Source: Ischnura elegans (taxonomy: Eukaryota; Arthropoda; Insecta; Odonata; Coenagrionidae). Taken from it: a stretch of DNA of 64,000 nt. The stretch covers positions 1,736,001-1,800,000 of the forward strand of contig NC_060258.1 in the NCBI RefSeq assembly GCF_921293095.1, given 5' to 3'. The notes under the pieces are model-generated. The model made no database searches and was not told the DNA's origin. It worked only from the letters and a program-made list of their open reading frames with translations. The position numbers and the translations under genes are program-made. The stretch's first letter is position 1; every line of letters begins with the position of its first letter. This document shows positions 1-11,924 of this stretch, in pieces.

Positions 1-2075
1 GTAAGCTTCCTGGTGATGGGGCGGCTTCGCCGCCCAAGGTTTACATGTGTCCCCCCGTGACGTCGACTCCTCGGAACGGCTTCACCGTTCCTCGTCTGTG
101 GGCGGCTTTGCCGCCCAAGGGTTATCGGCGCCCTCCCCCCTCGTAAGACACCCATTCGGCTGCACCACGTGTTGGAGCGGATTTACCGCCCGAGGGTTTT
201 CGGAGGTTTTCCGCGCCTCTGACTACTCGGAATGGCTCCGTCGTTCCTGGGGCGGGGGCAGCTTCGCCGCCAGGGTTTTCACTCCTCACAGAGCAATGCG
301 TTCTACCAGCTATGCCCCATCGTTTACAAATGCTACCGGGGGATAATGAGGCAGAATCTTGACGCATGCTAGCCGTGATTGTGGCATTTTAGCTTATGAC
401 GATGTTTTGAAGGCGGTCCGGGGGTTAACAGGTTTTTTTTTGAGTGTACTGGCAACGGTCACAATCATCGAAATAAATTCCTTAGCGATGAGTCATAGGA
501 GAAGGGAATTACTGCTAAAATATGCGAAAACACCGAAGAACATGCTATAAAAAAAAAAAAAAGAATTTTTTCCCCGGTGTTATAGGAAGCCACTTGAAAT
601 TTCGAGGGGTTTTCTTGCATAAAAGGTCTTTATTTGCCTACAGTAGAAATTCCAGCGATCTAGCTTTAGGGGAACAATTAATTTTCCCGTAGTGCTCACA
701 TTTATATTACCAATTCGGTGTTCTCCACATAGCGGTGCATAGGCGCTGTAATAAGGCATTACTCGTGTGAATTTCGTAGCCGTACTTTATGGGGAAGTGG
801 TTTAAAAAAATCGCTTTTAGGTGTCCTTGTCCTGGAAGCCCTTTTTTTTATCTACTATTTTGTTAAGAAATGTACATTTAAAAATTTGAAGTTTTATTGC
901 GGGTGTGTAAATGGGGCAGGATATTTTAACATGACGCGTAAATATAGCCGACACAATTCCCAGTCCGAATAAATAAAAAGCGATACAACTGGGATGAATG
1001 GTACACGAAATATACGACTTATTAAGTAATTTTTATTTTTTTGGGGGGGTCACAGGGGGTTTTCGGGGGACTTAAAGTGCTTGTTCTGTATAACGCGGCA
1101 TCGTTTACCTCGGATAAAAATTTCGGCTCTGTAGCTGTAGTGTAAGCATGCTTTTTCGACGGTGTCACCCGTTGAAATTAAATATTCTGCGTTCTCCTGG
1201 TAGCGGCGCGTAGGGGCACAAGAAAGACGTCAATCACCTGAATTTGGTGTCCGTACCACGTCGGGAAGTGGTAAAAAAAAATTCCGAAAAATTTAAAATC
1301 GTGTGTTGAGGGAATGCAAACTTCACGGCGGATGTGTTGTAAGTTACCAAACGTTGTAGGAGTCGCAAATTCAATGAAAATACATAATCGTTAATTACTC
1401 GAAGTTTGATTAACATGCGGATATCAAAGGATAGCCAAAAAATTAAGAAATAAATCTAGTGTCTTGCATCAAATTGAATTGGTCCTACGATTATTGCAAA
1501 TTGGTCAAAAAAATTCCCAAAGTGAGCCCATAAGAAAAGCATTGGAAATTTTAAATTGTTAAAAAAATACTTTTAAACAAAAAATTGCAAAGGCAACCAC
1601 ACCAAAAAATCAACCAAAAAATCTAGTGTCTCATACGTTAGGGACTTATTCCTACAACGATTATAAGTTAGTTTTAAAAAAATCCAAAGATAGGCCCATA
1701 AGAAAAGCATTGGAAATTTAAAAAAATTATAAAAAATACTTTTAATCAAAATATGGCAAATTGTTTCACATCAAAAAATCGTGCAAAAAATCTAGTTTCC
1801 GTCAGTGACATTTCATGTTCCCGTGACATTTTCAAGTAGGCAAAAAATGGAATATATTTTAGTCCCATAAGGCTCCAATGTTAATTCGGATCGATATATC
1901 TCGAAAACCGATCGACTTTTTCGAGTTTTCGGACTTTTCCCCCCGATGAATATTTTTTCTTCACGACCCGTAAAAATTTCGCCTTCCCAGCACGTCCGGA
2001 AGTGGTCGGGAATTTGTATACGTGAATCAGTGAGGCAGTGAGCTATCTGTCACACATCGGGTTGTATATAATATA
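1..2075. repeat. Array unit 1, cut by the window edge
   Basis: This partial unit matches 6524-8598 and 9763-11840 nearly base for base, with a few length changes in A-runs and isolated substitutions. It holds the last copies of the GC hairpin block (to about 340) and the whole AT-rich block. Small open frames here recur in the other units and look fortuitous. Confidence 0.85.
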
Positions 2076-3189
2076 GACTCGCGGCGCACCGCGCGCTCGT
2101 TAAGGGGCTCCGCCCCTTAAAAACCCGGTTCCGGCTTCGCCGTCTACAATTGTGATCGTTCGAAGATTTTTTGTTTGAATAATCTCACCTAAGCTAGGGG
2201 CCGGCTTTGACGGCCAGGGGGTAAGGAAGCGCCCTACTCATTCCTTGGAACGGCTTCTCCCTTCCTCGTTGAGAGGCGGCTTCGCCGCCCAGGGGTTGAG
2301 TGTGCCCCCCCGGGGCTACTCCGCTCAATACTCGGAATGGCTTCGCCGTACCTCGTCTGGGGTCGGCATAGCCGCACAGAGGGCGAGGGAATTTCGGAAC
2401 TTTTTCACCGTTATTCGTTTAAGGGGCGGCTTCGCCGCCCAGGGGTGGATAGAGCCCACAGCGGCTGTGCCGCTTGAACATCGGGGTGGCTTCGCCCCCC
2501 GGGGGTACGGAAGCTCCCCCTCGCCTACGCCAGTTACTCTTTGGAACGTCTTCTCCGCCTTGGGGATGAAGGGCCTCCCGCGGCTACTCCGCTTAGTCCT
2601 CATAAATGGTCTTTGTTCAATGTCCAATTCAGTGTTCTCCACATAGCGGTGCATAGGCGCTATAATAAGGTATAACTTATGTGAATTTCGTAGCCGTACC
2701 TTATGGGGTAGTGGTTTAAAAAAATCGCTTTTAGGTGTCCATGTCCTGGAACCCCTTTTATTACTCTACTATTTTGTTAAGAAATGTACATTAAAAAATT
2801 TGAAGTTTTACTGCGGGTGTGTAATTGGGACAGGATAATTGAAAATGACGGGTAAATATAGCCGACACAATTCCCATTCGGAATCAATAAAAACAATACA
2901 ATTGGGATGAATGGTACACGAAATATAAGACTTATTAAGTAATTTTTATTTTTTTGGGGGGGTCACAGGGGGTTTTCGGGGGACCTAAAGTGCTTGTTCT
3001 GTATAACGCGGCATCGTTTACCTTGGATAAAAATTTCGGCTCTGTAGCTGTAGTGTAAGCATGCTTTTTCGACGGTGTCACCCGGTAAAATTAAATATTC
3101 TGCGTTCTCCTGGTTGCGGCAGGTAGGGGCACGAGAAAGACGTCACTGACATGAATTTGGTGTCCATATCACGGCGTAATAGTTGCGAC

Positions 3190-4030
3190 AAGTACGCATA
3201 AAAGAAGAGTTAATGGGAAGTATTTCATTTTTTGCAGGGGGTTCCAACGGAATACGGAGGGTTTTATACTTGTGTTAAACCAGTGGTCACAAATCGTTCT
3301 AAAAATTTCGTGCTGATAAGTCGTAGGGGTCCGAAATAGAGGCGGAATTTTGACGATTCTTTTACCCGGAGAGGTGATTTAGTAGAAATTTTTTGGGAGG
3401 TTTCACGGGGTTAGCGGGGGTTTTAATAAGTAGTAGTGGCACCGGCTAAATTGTGACGGAAACTACTCGGAAAGGCGACTTTAAAATTTTATTTATTTTT
3501 CGGTGAGGTTCCAGGAGGTTATCGGGGGGTTTCTGGTATTTTTCCCGAATGGTTTACGGTGGCCCGCCTTCACCAAACATTCCGGATCTAGAGCTCAGAG
3601 GGGACGGGTAGTGCGGCGTAATGTTTGCGAGAAGTTCCCAAATAGGAGACTTAATGGCACATTTTACATTTGGGGGGATTTCAGGGGATACCGGGGGTTT
3701 ATATGTGTGTACTCCAGGCGGTCGCCATCCGTTCACATAAATTGCGTGGGGATGAGTCGTTGGGGTAAGAACCAGCGGTGGAATAGTCACGAAAAGTACC
3801 CAAAAAGGTAGACTTATATGCAAAATTTTATTTATTGGGGGGTGTATGTGGGTTTATCGGGGGTTTATAGGTTTTTACTGCCCGGGGTCATCAATCGTCC
3901 ACATCAATTCCGTAGCGACGAGTAGTAAGGCTTGGAAATGCGGCGGAATCGTGACGAAAAGTACCCGAAAAGGCTAATTATATGCAAATTTTAATTTTTT
4001 AGGGGTTTTCAGGGGGTTTAAAAATGACGA
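3190..4030. repeat. ~165-bp degenerate subrepeats in unit 2
   Basis: A motif of the type GAAAAGTACCC followed by AAAAGG recurs near 3785 and 3955, with weaker versions near 3190, 3355, 3470 and 3625. Between copies lie runs such as GGGGGTTT. Spacing is about 110 to 170 bp. No coding function is suggested. Confidence 0.6.
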
Positions 4031-4189
4031 TAATATATGGTCACATTCATTTACTATCATATCTAAGAGAAGTTGCCCCTATGACATCCATATTTCGAGA
4101 GTAAAACAATAAAAAGTAAATCTCTCCCCGGAAAAAATTAGTAGTGCCCGCATGTTTTATTTTTTCGCGGTAATATCGATAAAATCATT

Positions 4190-5215
4190 TATTAAATATT
4201 TATGTTTTCTGAAAGATAATACATAGTTGTATGTGACTACAAAGTTTGAAAGAAATCGGTGAGGTTTAAATTGACAAATTCCTGTGTTAATCTTTTGGAA
4301 GTGGTAATTTTCGGTGATTTTCGGAATATTTTAATATTTTTCAGATTAACCAAGGACGAGGAAAGATAATTGTTGCCTACATTTCGTAGACAATGTAATG
4401 AACATATATAATAATCATTGCCGATGTCCAACTCACAAATTTAGGCCGACGGCTGTGGAAAGTATGAAATATTTTCCGAGAAATTAATTTTTGGACGCCA
4501 TTTTGAAAGCGTTGAACTTATGAACTAACTTAAAAAATAACATAAATAGGTGGCGACAGTTATTGGCTTTTACAATGTACAACAACGGTTCGTGTGATGG
4601 AAATGCATCGCCTGTATAGCGACCTATAGTAAACGGACTCCCGGGAAAAAATGGGAAGTGTCAGCCATTTTTAATTTTTTGCTGGTTTTTGGATGGTAAT
4701 ATTGTAAAACTGTTTACATTTTCTAAAACAAAATGCATAGCTCTATGTATATATTAAGTCTAAACGAAATCAGTCGTGTAAAACTGGATGAAATCTTGTG
4801 TTAATCTTTTGGAAATTGTACTTTTTGGTGATTTTTGGCATATTTTAATTTTTTTCTCGGCAACCAATAATTACAAAACAAATATTTGACAAAGTTAAAT
4901 TAAGAATCATGTAAGCATATATAATAATTATTTTCGTTGTGCAACAGCCAAAATTAGGACGATGGCAGCAGAAAGTATGAAAATGTTTCCGAAAAATAAT
5001 TTTTTGGACGCCATTTTTGCGAAGTTTTACTTAACATTCAGCTAAAAACAATACATAAAAACGTGGCAGCATTTATTGGCTTTCTAAATATACAACAACT
5101 TTTCGTGTAGCACGCACTATTTGCGCGCAGTAAAATAAAAACCGAAAGACGGTCCCCGGAAAAAGGGCGATTTCGGCCATTTTGTCGTCCTAGCGACGAC
5201 ACGTGGTGGAAACTT
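4190..5215. repeat. Two ~514-bp subrepeats in unit 2
   Basis: The phrase TGTGTTAATCTTTTGGA occurs at about 4283 and 4797, and surrounding text aligns over several hundred bases, including two stretches ending GGACGCCATTTT. Divergence is substantial. These subrepeats are absent from the other units and help explain why this unit is distinct. Confidence 0.6.
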
Positions 5216-5358
5216 CCGGTTTTCGGATTTTTCCTCCGAATCATTTCGGGTTCCCCGCACGCGTGCCAAATTTCAGCTCTCCAACATGTTTAGAAGTGGT
5301 CTAGAGTTTGTATCCATGAGTGAGTGAGTGAGGCACACATCCGGCTGTATATAGATAA

Positions 5359-6695
5359 GACTCGCCGCGCTGCGCGCGCTCGTTAGGGGGCTACGCCCCC
5401 TAAAACCCCCCCGCATCCGGCTTCGCCGGCTGCCCCTACCGGACGGCTTCGCCGTCCCGCCCTCGACCTCTCGGAACGGCTTCGCCGTTCCTCGTCCGGG
5501 GTCGGCTTCGCCGCCCAGATATTGAGGTAGCTCTCTGACGGAGACCCGCTAGTACCTCGCAACGGCTTCGCCTTTAATCGTGAAAGGGCGGCTTCGGCGC
5601 CCAAGGGTTACCCGAGTCCCCCCGAGGCGTCGACTCCTGGGAACGGCATCGCCCTTCCTCGTGATGGGGCGGCTTCGCCGCCCAAGGTTAACTGTGTTCC
5701 CCCGAGCCATCGACTCCTCGGAACGGCTTCGCCGTTCCTCGCCTGTGGGCGGCTTCGCCGCCCAAGGGTTACCGGCGCCCTCCCCCCGTAAACTTCCTCG
5801 TGATGGGGCGGCTTCGCCGCCCAAGGTTTACTGTTTCCCCCCGAGCCATCGACTCCTCAGAACGGCTTCGCCGTTCTTCGTCTATGGGCGGCTTCGCCGC
5901 CCAATGGTTATCGGCGCCCTCCCCCCGTAAGCCTCCTCGTGATGGGGCGGCTTCGCCGCCCAAGGTTTGCATGTGCTCCCCCGGGAAGTCGACTCCTCGA
6001 AACGGCCTCGCCCTCCTCGTGATGGGGCTGCTTCGCCGCCCAAGGTTAACTGTGTTTCCCCACGAGCCATAGACGTGGCTCGTGGGAGCATCGACGTTTC
6101 AGCGTGGGAGGGCGGCTTCGCCGCCCAAGGGTCATCCGAGTCCCCCGGAGGGGTCGACTCCTGGGATCGGCATCGCCCTTCCTCGTGTTGGGGCGGCTTC
6201 GCCGCCCAAGGTTCACCTGGGTCCCCCCCAGCCGTCGACTCCTCGGAACGGCGAACCCGTTCCGAGGAGTTCGCTTCGGAAAGGGTTATCGGCGCCCTCC
6301 CCCCGTAAGCTCTCTGGTGATGGGGCGGCTTCGCCGCCCAAATTAACATATGTCCCCCCCGGGATGTCGACTCCTCGGAACGGCTTCGCCGTTGCTTGCC
6401 TCAGGGCGGCTTCGCCGCCCAAGGTTTACTGTGTCCCACCGAGCCGTCGACTCCTCGGAACGGCTTCGCCGTTCCTCGTCTGTGGGCGGCTTTGCCGCCC
6501 AAGGGTTATCGGCGCCCTCCCCCCGTAAGCTTCCTGGTGATGGGGCGGCTTCGCCGCCCAAGGTTTACATGTGTCCCCCCGTGACGTCGACTCCTCGGAA
6601 CGGCTTCACCGTTCCTCGTCTGTGGGCGGCTTTGCCGCCCAAGGGTTATCGGCGCCCTCCCCCCTCGTAAGACACCCATTCGGCTGCACCACGTG
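5359..6695. repeat. GC-rich block of covarying palindromes (unit 3)
   Basis: The block is built from cassettes of roughly 120-150 bp with short perfect inverted repeats. Many share the core GGCTTCGCC, a stem with a three-base TTC loop. Flanks change on both sides together: GGGC with GCCC, GAAC with GTTC, GGAC with GTCC, CC with GG. Related stems with TAC or TCC loops occur at the unit start. Between hairpins lie recurring strings such as GTCGACTCC and GGCGCCCTCCCCCC. The paired changes suggest structure is kept or arms are copied by a hairpin-correcting process. Open frames here are fortuitous. Confidence 0.8.
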
Positions 6696-7964
6696 TTGGA
6701 GCGGATTTACCGCCCGAGGGTTTTCGGAGGTTTTCCGCGCCTCTGACTACTCGGAATGGCTCCGTCGTTCCTGGGGCGGGGGCAGCTTCGCCGCCAGGGT
6801 TTTCACTCCTCACAGAGCAATGCGTTCTACCAGCTATGCCCCATCGTTTACAAATGCTACCGGGGGATAATGAGGCAGAATCTTGACGCATGCTAGCCGT
6901 GATTGTGGCATTTTAGCTTATGACGATGTTTTGAAGGCGGTCCGGGGGTTAACAGGTTTTTTTTTGAGTGTACTGGCAACGGTCACAATCATCGAAATAA
7001 ATTCCTTAGCGATGAGTCATAGGAGAAGGGAATTACTGCTAAAATATGCGAAAACACCGAAGAACATGCTATAAAAAAAAAAAAAGAATTTTTTCCCCGG
7101 TGTTATAGGAAGCCACTTGAAATTTCGAGGGGTTTTCTTGCATAAAAGGTCTTTATTTGCCTACAGTAGAAATTCCAGCGATCTAGCTTTAGGGGAACAA
7201 TTAATTTTCCCGTAGTGCTCACATTTATATTACCAATTCGGTGTTCTCCACATAGCGGTGCATAGGCGCTGTAATAAGGCATTACTCGTGTGAATTTCGT
7301 AGCCGTACTTTATGGGGAAGTGGTTTAAAAAAATCGCTTTTAGGTGTCCTTGTCCTGGAAGCCCTTTTTTTTATCTACTATTTTGTTAAGAAATGTACAT
7401 TTAAAAATTTGAAGTTTTATTGCGGGTGTGTAAATGGGGCAGGATATTTTAACATGACGCGTAAATATAGCCGACACAATTCCCAGTCCGAATAAATAAA
7501 AAGCGATACAACTGGGATGAATGGTACACGAAATATACGACTTATTAAGTAATTTTTATTTTTTTGGGGGGGTCACAGGGGGTTTTCGGGGGACTTAAAG
7601 TGCTTGTTCTGTATAACGCGGCATCGTTTACCTCGGATAAAAATTTCGGCTCTGTAGCTGTAGTGTAAGCATGCTTTTTCGACGGTGTCACCCGTTGAAA
7701 TTAAATATTCTGCGTTCTCCTGGTAGCGGCGCGTAGGGGCACAAGAAAGACGTCAATCACCTGAATTTGGTGTCCGTACCACGTCGGGAAGTGGTAAAAA
7801 AAAATTCCGAAAAATTTAAAATCGTGTGTTGAGGGAATGCAAACTTCACGGCGGATGTGTTGTAAGTTACCAAACGTTGTAGGAGTCGCAAATTCAATGA
7901 AAATACATAATCGTTAATTACTCGAAGTTTGATTAACATGCGGATATCAAAGGATAGCCAAAAA

Positions 7965-8310
7965 ATTAAGAAAAAAATCTAGTGTCTTGCATCAAATTGA
8001 ATTGGTCCTACGATTATTGCAAATTGGTCAAAAAAATTCCCAAAGTGAGCCCATAAGAAAAGCATTGGAAATTTTAAATTGTTAAAAAAATACTTTTAAA
8101 CAAAAAATTGCAAAGGCAACCACACCAAAAAATCAACCAAAAAATCTAATGTCTCATACGTTAGGGACTTATTCCTACAACGATTATAAGTTAGTTTTAA
8201 AAAAATCCAAAGATAGGCCCATAAGAAAAGCATTGGAAATTTAAAAAAATTATAAAAAATACTTTTAATCAAAATATGGCAAATTGTTTCACATCAAAAA
8301 ATCGTGCAAA
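7965..8310. repeat. ~170-bp AT-rich subrepeats in unit 3
   Basis: The phrase CCCATAAGAAAAGCATTGG occurs twice, about 170 bp apart, each time preceded by an AATCTA-GTCTC/TTG stretch. The same pair occurs in units 1 and 4. They are simple internal duplications in the AT-rich half. Confidence 0.65.
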
Positions 8311-8598
8311 AAATCTAGTTTCCGTCAGTGACATTTCATGTTCCCGTGACATTTTCAAGTAGGCAAAAAATGGAATATATTTTAGTCCCATAAGGCTCCA
8401 ATGTTAATTCGGATCGATATATCTCGAAAACCGATCGACTTTTTCGAGTTTTCGGACTTTTCCCCCCGATGAATATTTTTTCTTCACGACCCGTAAAAAT
8501 TTCGCCTTCCCAGCACGTCCGGAAGTGGTCGGGAATTTGTATACGTGAATCAGTGAGGCAGTGAGCTATCTGTCACACATCGGGTTGTATATAATATA

Positions 8599-11500
8599 GA
8601 CTCGCCGCGCTGCGCGCGCTCGTTAGGGGGCTACGCCCCCTAAAACCCCCCCGCATCCGGCTTCGCCGGCTGCCCCTACCGGACGGCTTCGCCGTCCCGC
8701 CCTCGACCTCTCGGAACGGCTTCGCCGTTCCTCGTCCGGGGTCGGCTTCGCCGCCCAGATATTGAGGTAGCTCTCTGACGGAGACCCGCTAGTACCTCGC
8801 AACGGCTTCGCCTTTAATCGTGAAAGGGCGGCTTCGGCGCCCAAGGGTTACCCGAGTCCCCCCGAGGCGTCGACTCCTGGGAACGGCATCGCCCTTCCTC
8901 GTGATGGGGCGGCTTCGCCGCCCAAGGTTAACTGTGTTCCCCCGAGCCATCGACTCCTCGGAACGGCTTCGCCGTTCCTCGCCTGTGGGCGGCTTCGCCG
9001 CCCAAGGGTTACCGGCGCCCTCCCCCCGTAAACTTCCTCGTGATGGGGCGGCTTCGCCGCCCAAGGTTTACTGTTTCCCCCCGAGCCATCGACTCCTCAG
9101 AACGGCTTCGCCGTTCTTCGTCTATGGGCGGCTTCGCCGCCCAATGGTTATCGGCGCCCTCCCCCCGTAAGCCTCCTCGTGATGGGGCGGCTTCGCCGCC
9201 CAAGGTTTGCATGTGCTCCCCCGGGAAGTCGACTCCTCGAAACGGCCTCGCCCTCCTCGTGATGGGGCTGCTTCGCCGCCCAAGGTTAACTGTGTTTCCC
9301 CACGAGCCATAGACGTGGCTCGTGGGAGCATCGACGTTTCAGCGTGGGAGGGCGGCTTCGCCGCCCAAGGGTCATCCGAGTCCCCCGGAGGGGTCGACTC
9401 CTGGGATCGGCATCGCCCTTCCTCGTGTTGGGGCGGCTTCGCCGCCCAAGGTTCACCTGGGTCCCCCCCAGCCGTCGACTCCTCGGAACGGCGAACCCGT
9501 TCCGAGGAGTTCGCTTCGGAAAGGGTTATCGGCGCCCTCCCCCCGTAAGCTCTCTGGTGATGGGGCGGCTTCGCCGCCCAAATTAACATATGTCCCCCCG
9601 GGATGTCGACTCCTCGGAACGGCTTCGCCGTTGCTTGCCTCAGGGCGGCTTCGCCGCCCAAGGTTTACTGTGTCCCACCGAGCCGTCGACTCCTCGGAAC
9701 GGCTTCGCCGTTCCTCGTCTGTGGGCGGCTTTGCCGCCCAAGGGTTATCGGCGCCCTCCCCCCGTAAGCTTCCTGGTGATGGGGCGGCTTCGCCGCCCAA
9801 GGTTTACATGTGTCCCCCCGTGACGTCGACTCCTCGGAACGGCTTCACCGTTCCTCGTCTGTGGGCGGCTTTGCCGCCCAAGGGTTATCGGCGCCCTCCC
9901 CCCTCGTAAGACACCCATTCGGCTGCACCACGTGTTGGAGCGGATTTACCGCCCGAGGGTTTTCGGAGGTTTTCCGCGCCTCTGACTACTCGGAATGGCT
10001 CCGTCGTTCCTGGGGCGGGGGCAGCTTCGCCGCCAGGGTTTTCACTCCTCACAGAGCAATGCGTTCTACCAGCTATGCCCCATCGTTTACAAATGCTACC
10101 GGGGGATAATGAGGCAGAATCTTGACGCATGCTAGCCGTGATTGTGGCATTTTAGCTTATGACGATGTTTTGAAGGCGGTCCGGGGGTTAACAGGTTTTT
10201 TTTTGAGTGTACTGGCAACGGTCACAATCATCGAAATAAATTCCTTAGCGATGAGTCATAGGAGAAGGGAATTACTGCTAAAATATGCGAAAACACCGAA
10301 GAACATGCTATAAAAAAAAAAAAAAGAATTTTTTCCCCGGTGTTATAGGAAGCCACTTGAAATTTCGAGGGGTTTTCTTGCATAAAAGGTCTTTATTTGC
10401 CTACAGTAGAAATTCCAGCGATCTAGCTTTAGGGGAACAATTAATTTTCCCGTAGTGCTCACATTTATATTACCAATTCGGTGTTCTCCACATAGCGGTG
10501 CATAGGCGCTGTAATAAGGCATTACTCGTGTGAATTTCGTAGCCGTACTTTATGGGGAAGTGGTTTAAAAAAATCGCTTTTAGGTGTCCTTGTCCTGGAA
10601 GCCCTTTTTTTTATCTACTATTTTGTTAAGAAATGTACATTTAAAAATTTGAAGTTTTATTGCGGGTGTGTAAATGGGGCAGGATATTTTAACATGACGC
10701 GTAAATATAGCCGACACAATTCCCAGTCCGAATAAATAAAAAGCGATACAACTGGGATGAATGGTACACGAAATATACGACTTATTAAGTAATTTTTATT
10801 TTTTTGGGGGGGTCACAGGGGGTTTTCGGGGGACTTAAAGTGCTTGTTCTGTATAACGCGGCATCGTTTACCTCGGATAAAAATTTCGGCTCTGTAGCTG
10901 TAGTGTAAGCATGCTTTTTCGACGGTGTCACCCGTTGAAATTAAATATTCTGCGTTCTCCTGGTAGCGGCGCGTAGGGGCACAAGAAAGACGTCAATCAC
11001 CTGAATTTGGTGTCCGTACCACGTCGGGAAGTGGTAAAAAAAAATTCCGAAAAATTTAAAATCGTGTGTTGAGGGAATGCAAACTTCACGGCGGATGTGT
11101 TGTAAGTTACCAAACGTTGTAGGAGTCGCAAATTCAATGAAAATACATAATCGTTAATTACTCGAAGTTCGATTAACATGCGGATATCAAAGGATAGCCA
11201 AAAAATTAAGAAAAAAATCTAGTGTCTTGCATCAAATTGAATTGGTCCTACGATTATTGCAAATTGGTCAAAAAAATTCCCAAAGTGAGCCCATAAGAAA
11301 AGCATTGGAAATTTTAAATTGTTAAAAAAATACTTTTAAACAAAAAATTGCAAAGGCAACCACACCAAAAAATCAACCAAAAAATCTAGTGTCTCATACG
11401 TTAGGGACTTATTCCTACAACGATTATAAGTTAGTTTTAAAAAAATCCAAAGATAGGCCCATAAGAAAAGCATTGGAAATTTAAAAAAATTATAAAAAAT

Positions 11501-11840
11501 ACTTTTAATCAAAATATGGCAAATTGTTTCACATCAAAAAATCGTGCAAAAAATCTAGTTTCCGTCAGTGACATTTCATGTTCCCGTGACATTTTCAAGT
11601 AGGCAAAAAATGGAATATATTTTAGTCCCATAAGGCTCCAATGTTAATTCGGATCGATATATCTCGAAAACCGATCGACTTTTTCGAGTTTTCGGACTTT
11701 TCCCCCCGATGAATATTTTTTCTTCACGACCCGTAAAAATTTCGCCTTCCCAGCACGTCCGGAAGTGGTCGGGAATTTGTATACGTGAATCAGTGAGGCA
11801 GTGAGCTATCTGTCACACATCGGGTTGTATATAATATAGA
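8599..11840. repeat. Array unit 4, complete, at right edge of array
   Basis: A complete unit of about 3.24 kb whose right end (TATATAATATAGA) is a true array edge. Beyond it lies the 3' UTR of LINE A. On the minus strand the junction reads TTGTA followed by TCTATATTATATAC, so insertion between A and T is possible. The unit has a GC hairpin block (to about 10105) and an AT-rich block as in unit 3. Confidence 0.85.
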
Positions 11841-11924
11841 TACAATAGATTAAAAGTTACATCGTCAGTGTGGATACACAAAATACATTTTTTTCATTTA
11901 AAAACAAGAAAACAAATAAAATTC

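Larger units (their letters stand above)
2076..5358. repeat. Array unit 2, divergent
   Basis: This unit has the same plan (GC hairpins, then AT-rich DNA, ending in a TATA run) but is clearly diverged. Its hairpin block is shorter (to about 2600). The stretch 2625-3170 still aligns with 705-1245 of unit 1. The rest carries its own subrepeats. It ends with TGAGTGAGTGAGTGAGGCAC and a variant TATA terminus, against a different end in the other units. It may be a related subfamily caught between identical copies. Confidence 0.8.
5359..8598. repeat. Array unit 3, complete
   Basis: A complete unit of about 3240 bp, with a GC-rich hairpin block to about 6865 followed by an AT-rich block. It is almost identical to the next unit; differences seen include one extra CC near 6358, A-run lengths, and single substitutions near 7930 and 8149. 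Such identity over 3.2 kb implies recent amplification or homogenisation. Confidence 0.85.
1..11840. repeat. Tandem array of ~3.24-kb Helitron-like units
   Basis: The left 11.8 kb is a head-to-tail array. Junctions fall at about 2076, 5359 and 8599, and the array ends at about 11840. At each junction an AT-rich stretch with a TATA run meets a GC-rich hairpin beginning CTCGCCGCGC. The last two units differ by only a few bases. Read on the minus strand, a unit begins TCTATATTATATAC, follows an A in the flank, and ends in a GC hairpin, which fits a Helitron (5' TC, subterminal 3' hairpin, insertion between A and T). No Rep/helicase coding was seen, so the units would be non-autonomous. The structure is seen; the Helitron identity is inferred. 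A plain satellite is the alternative. Confidence 0.75.

Noticed and set aside
3503-3823. Overlapping frames of 89-102 codons in array unit 2
   Set aside because: They arise from the degenerate subrepeats and lie opposite each other, with no domain.
5383-6670. Many overlapping open frames on both strands in the GC block (WAAKPP, GRLRRPR types)
   Set aside because: They are translations of palindromic GC cassettes in every frame and recur in each unit. There is no codon bias or domain.
5359-6695. Regularly spaced palindromes resembling a CRISPR array
   Set aside because: The repeats vary in arms and spacing, spacers are themselves repeated, no cas genes are present, and the context is eukaryotic.
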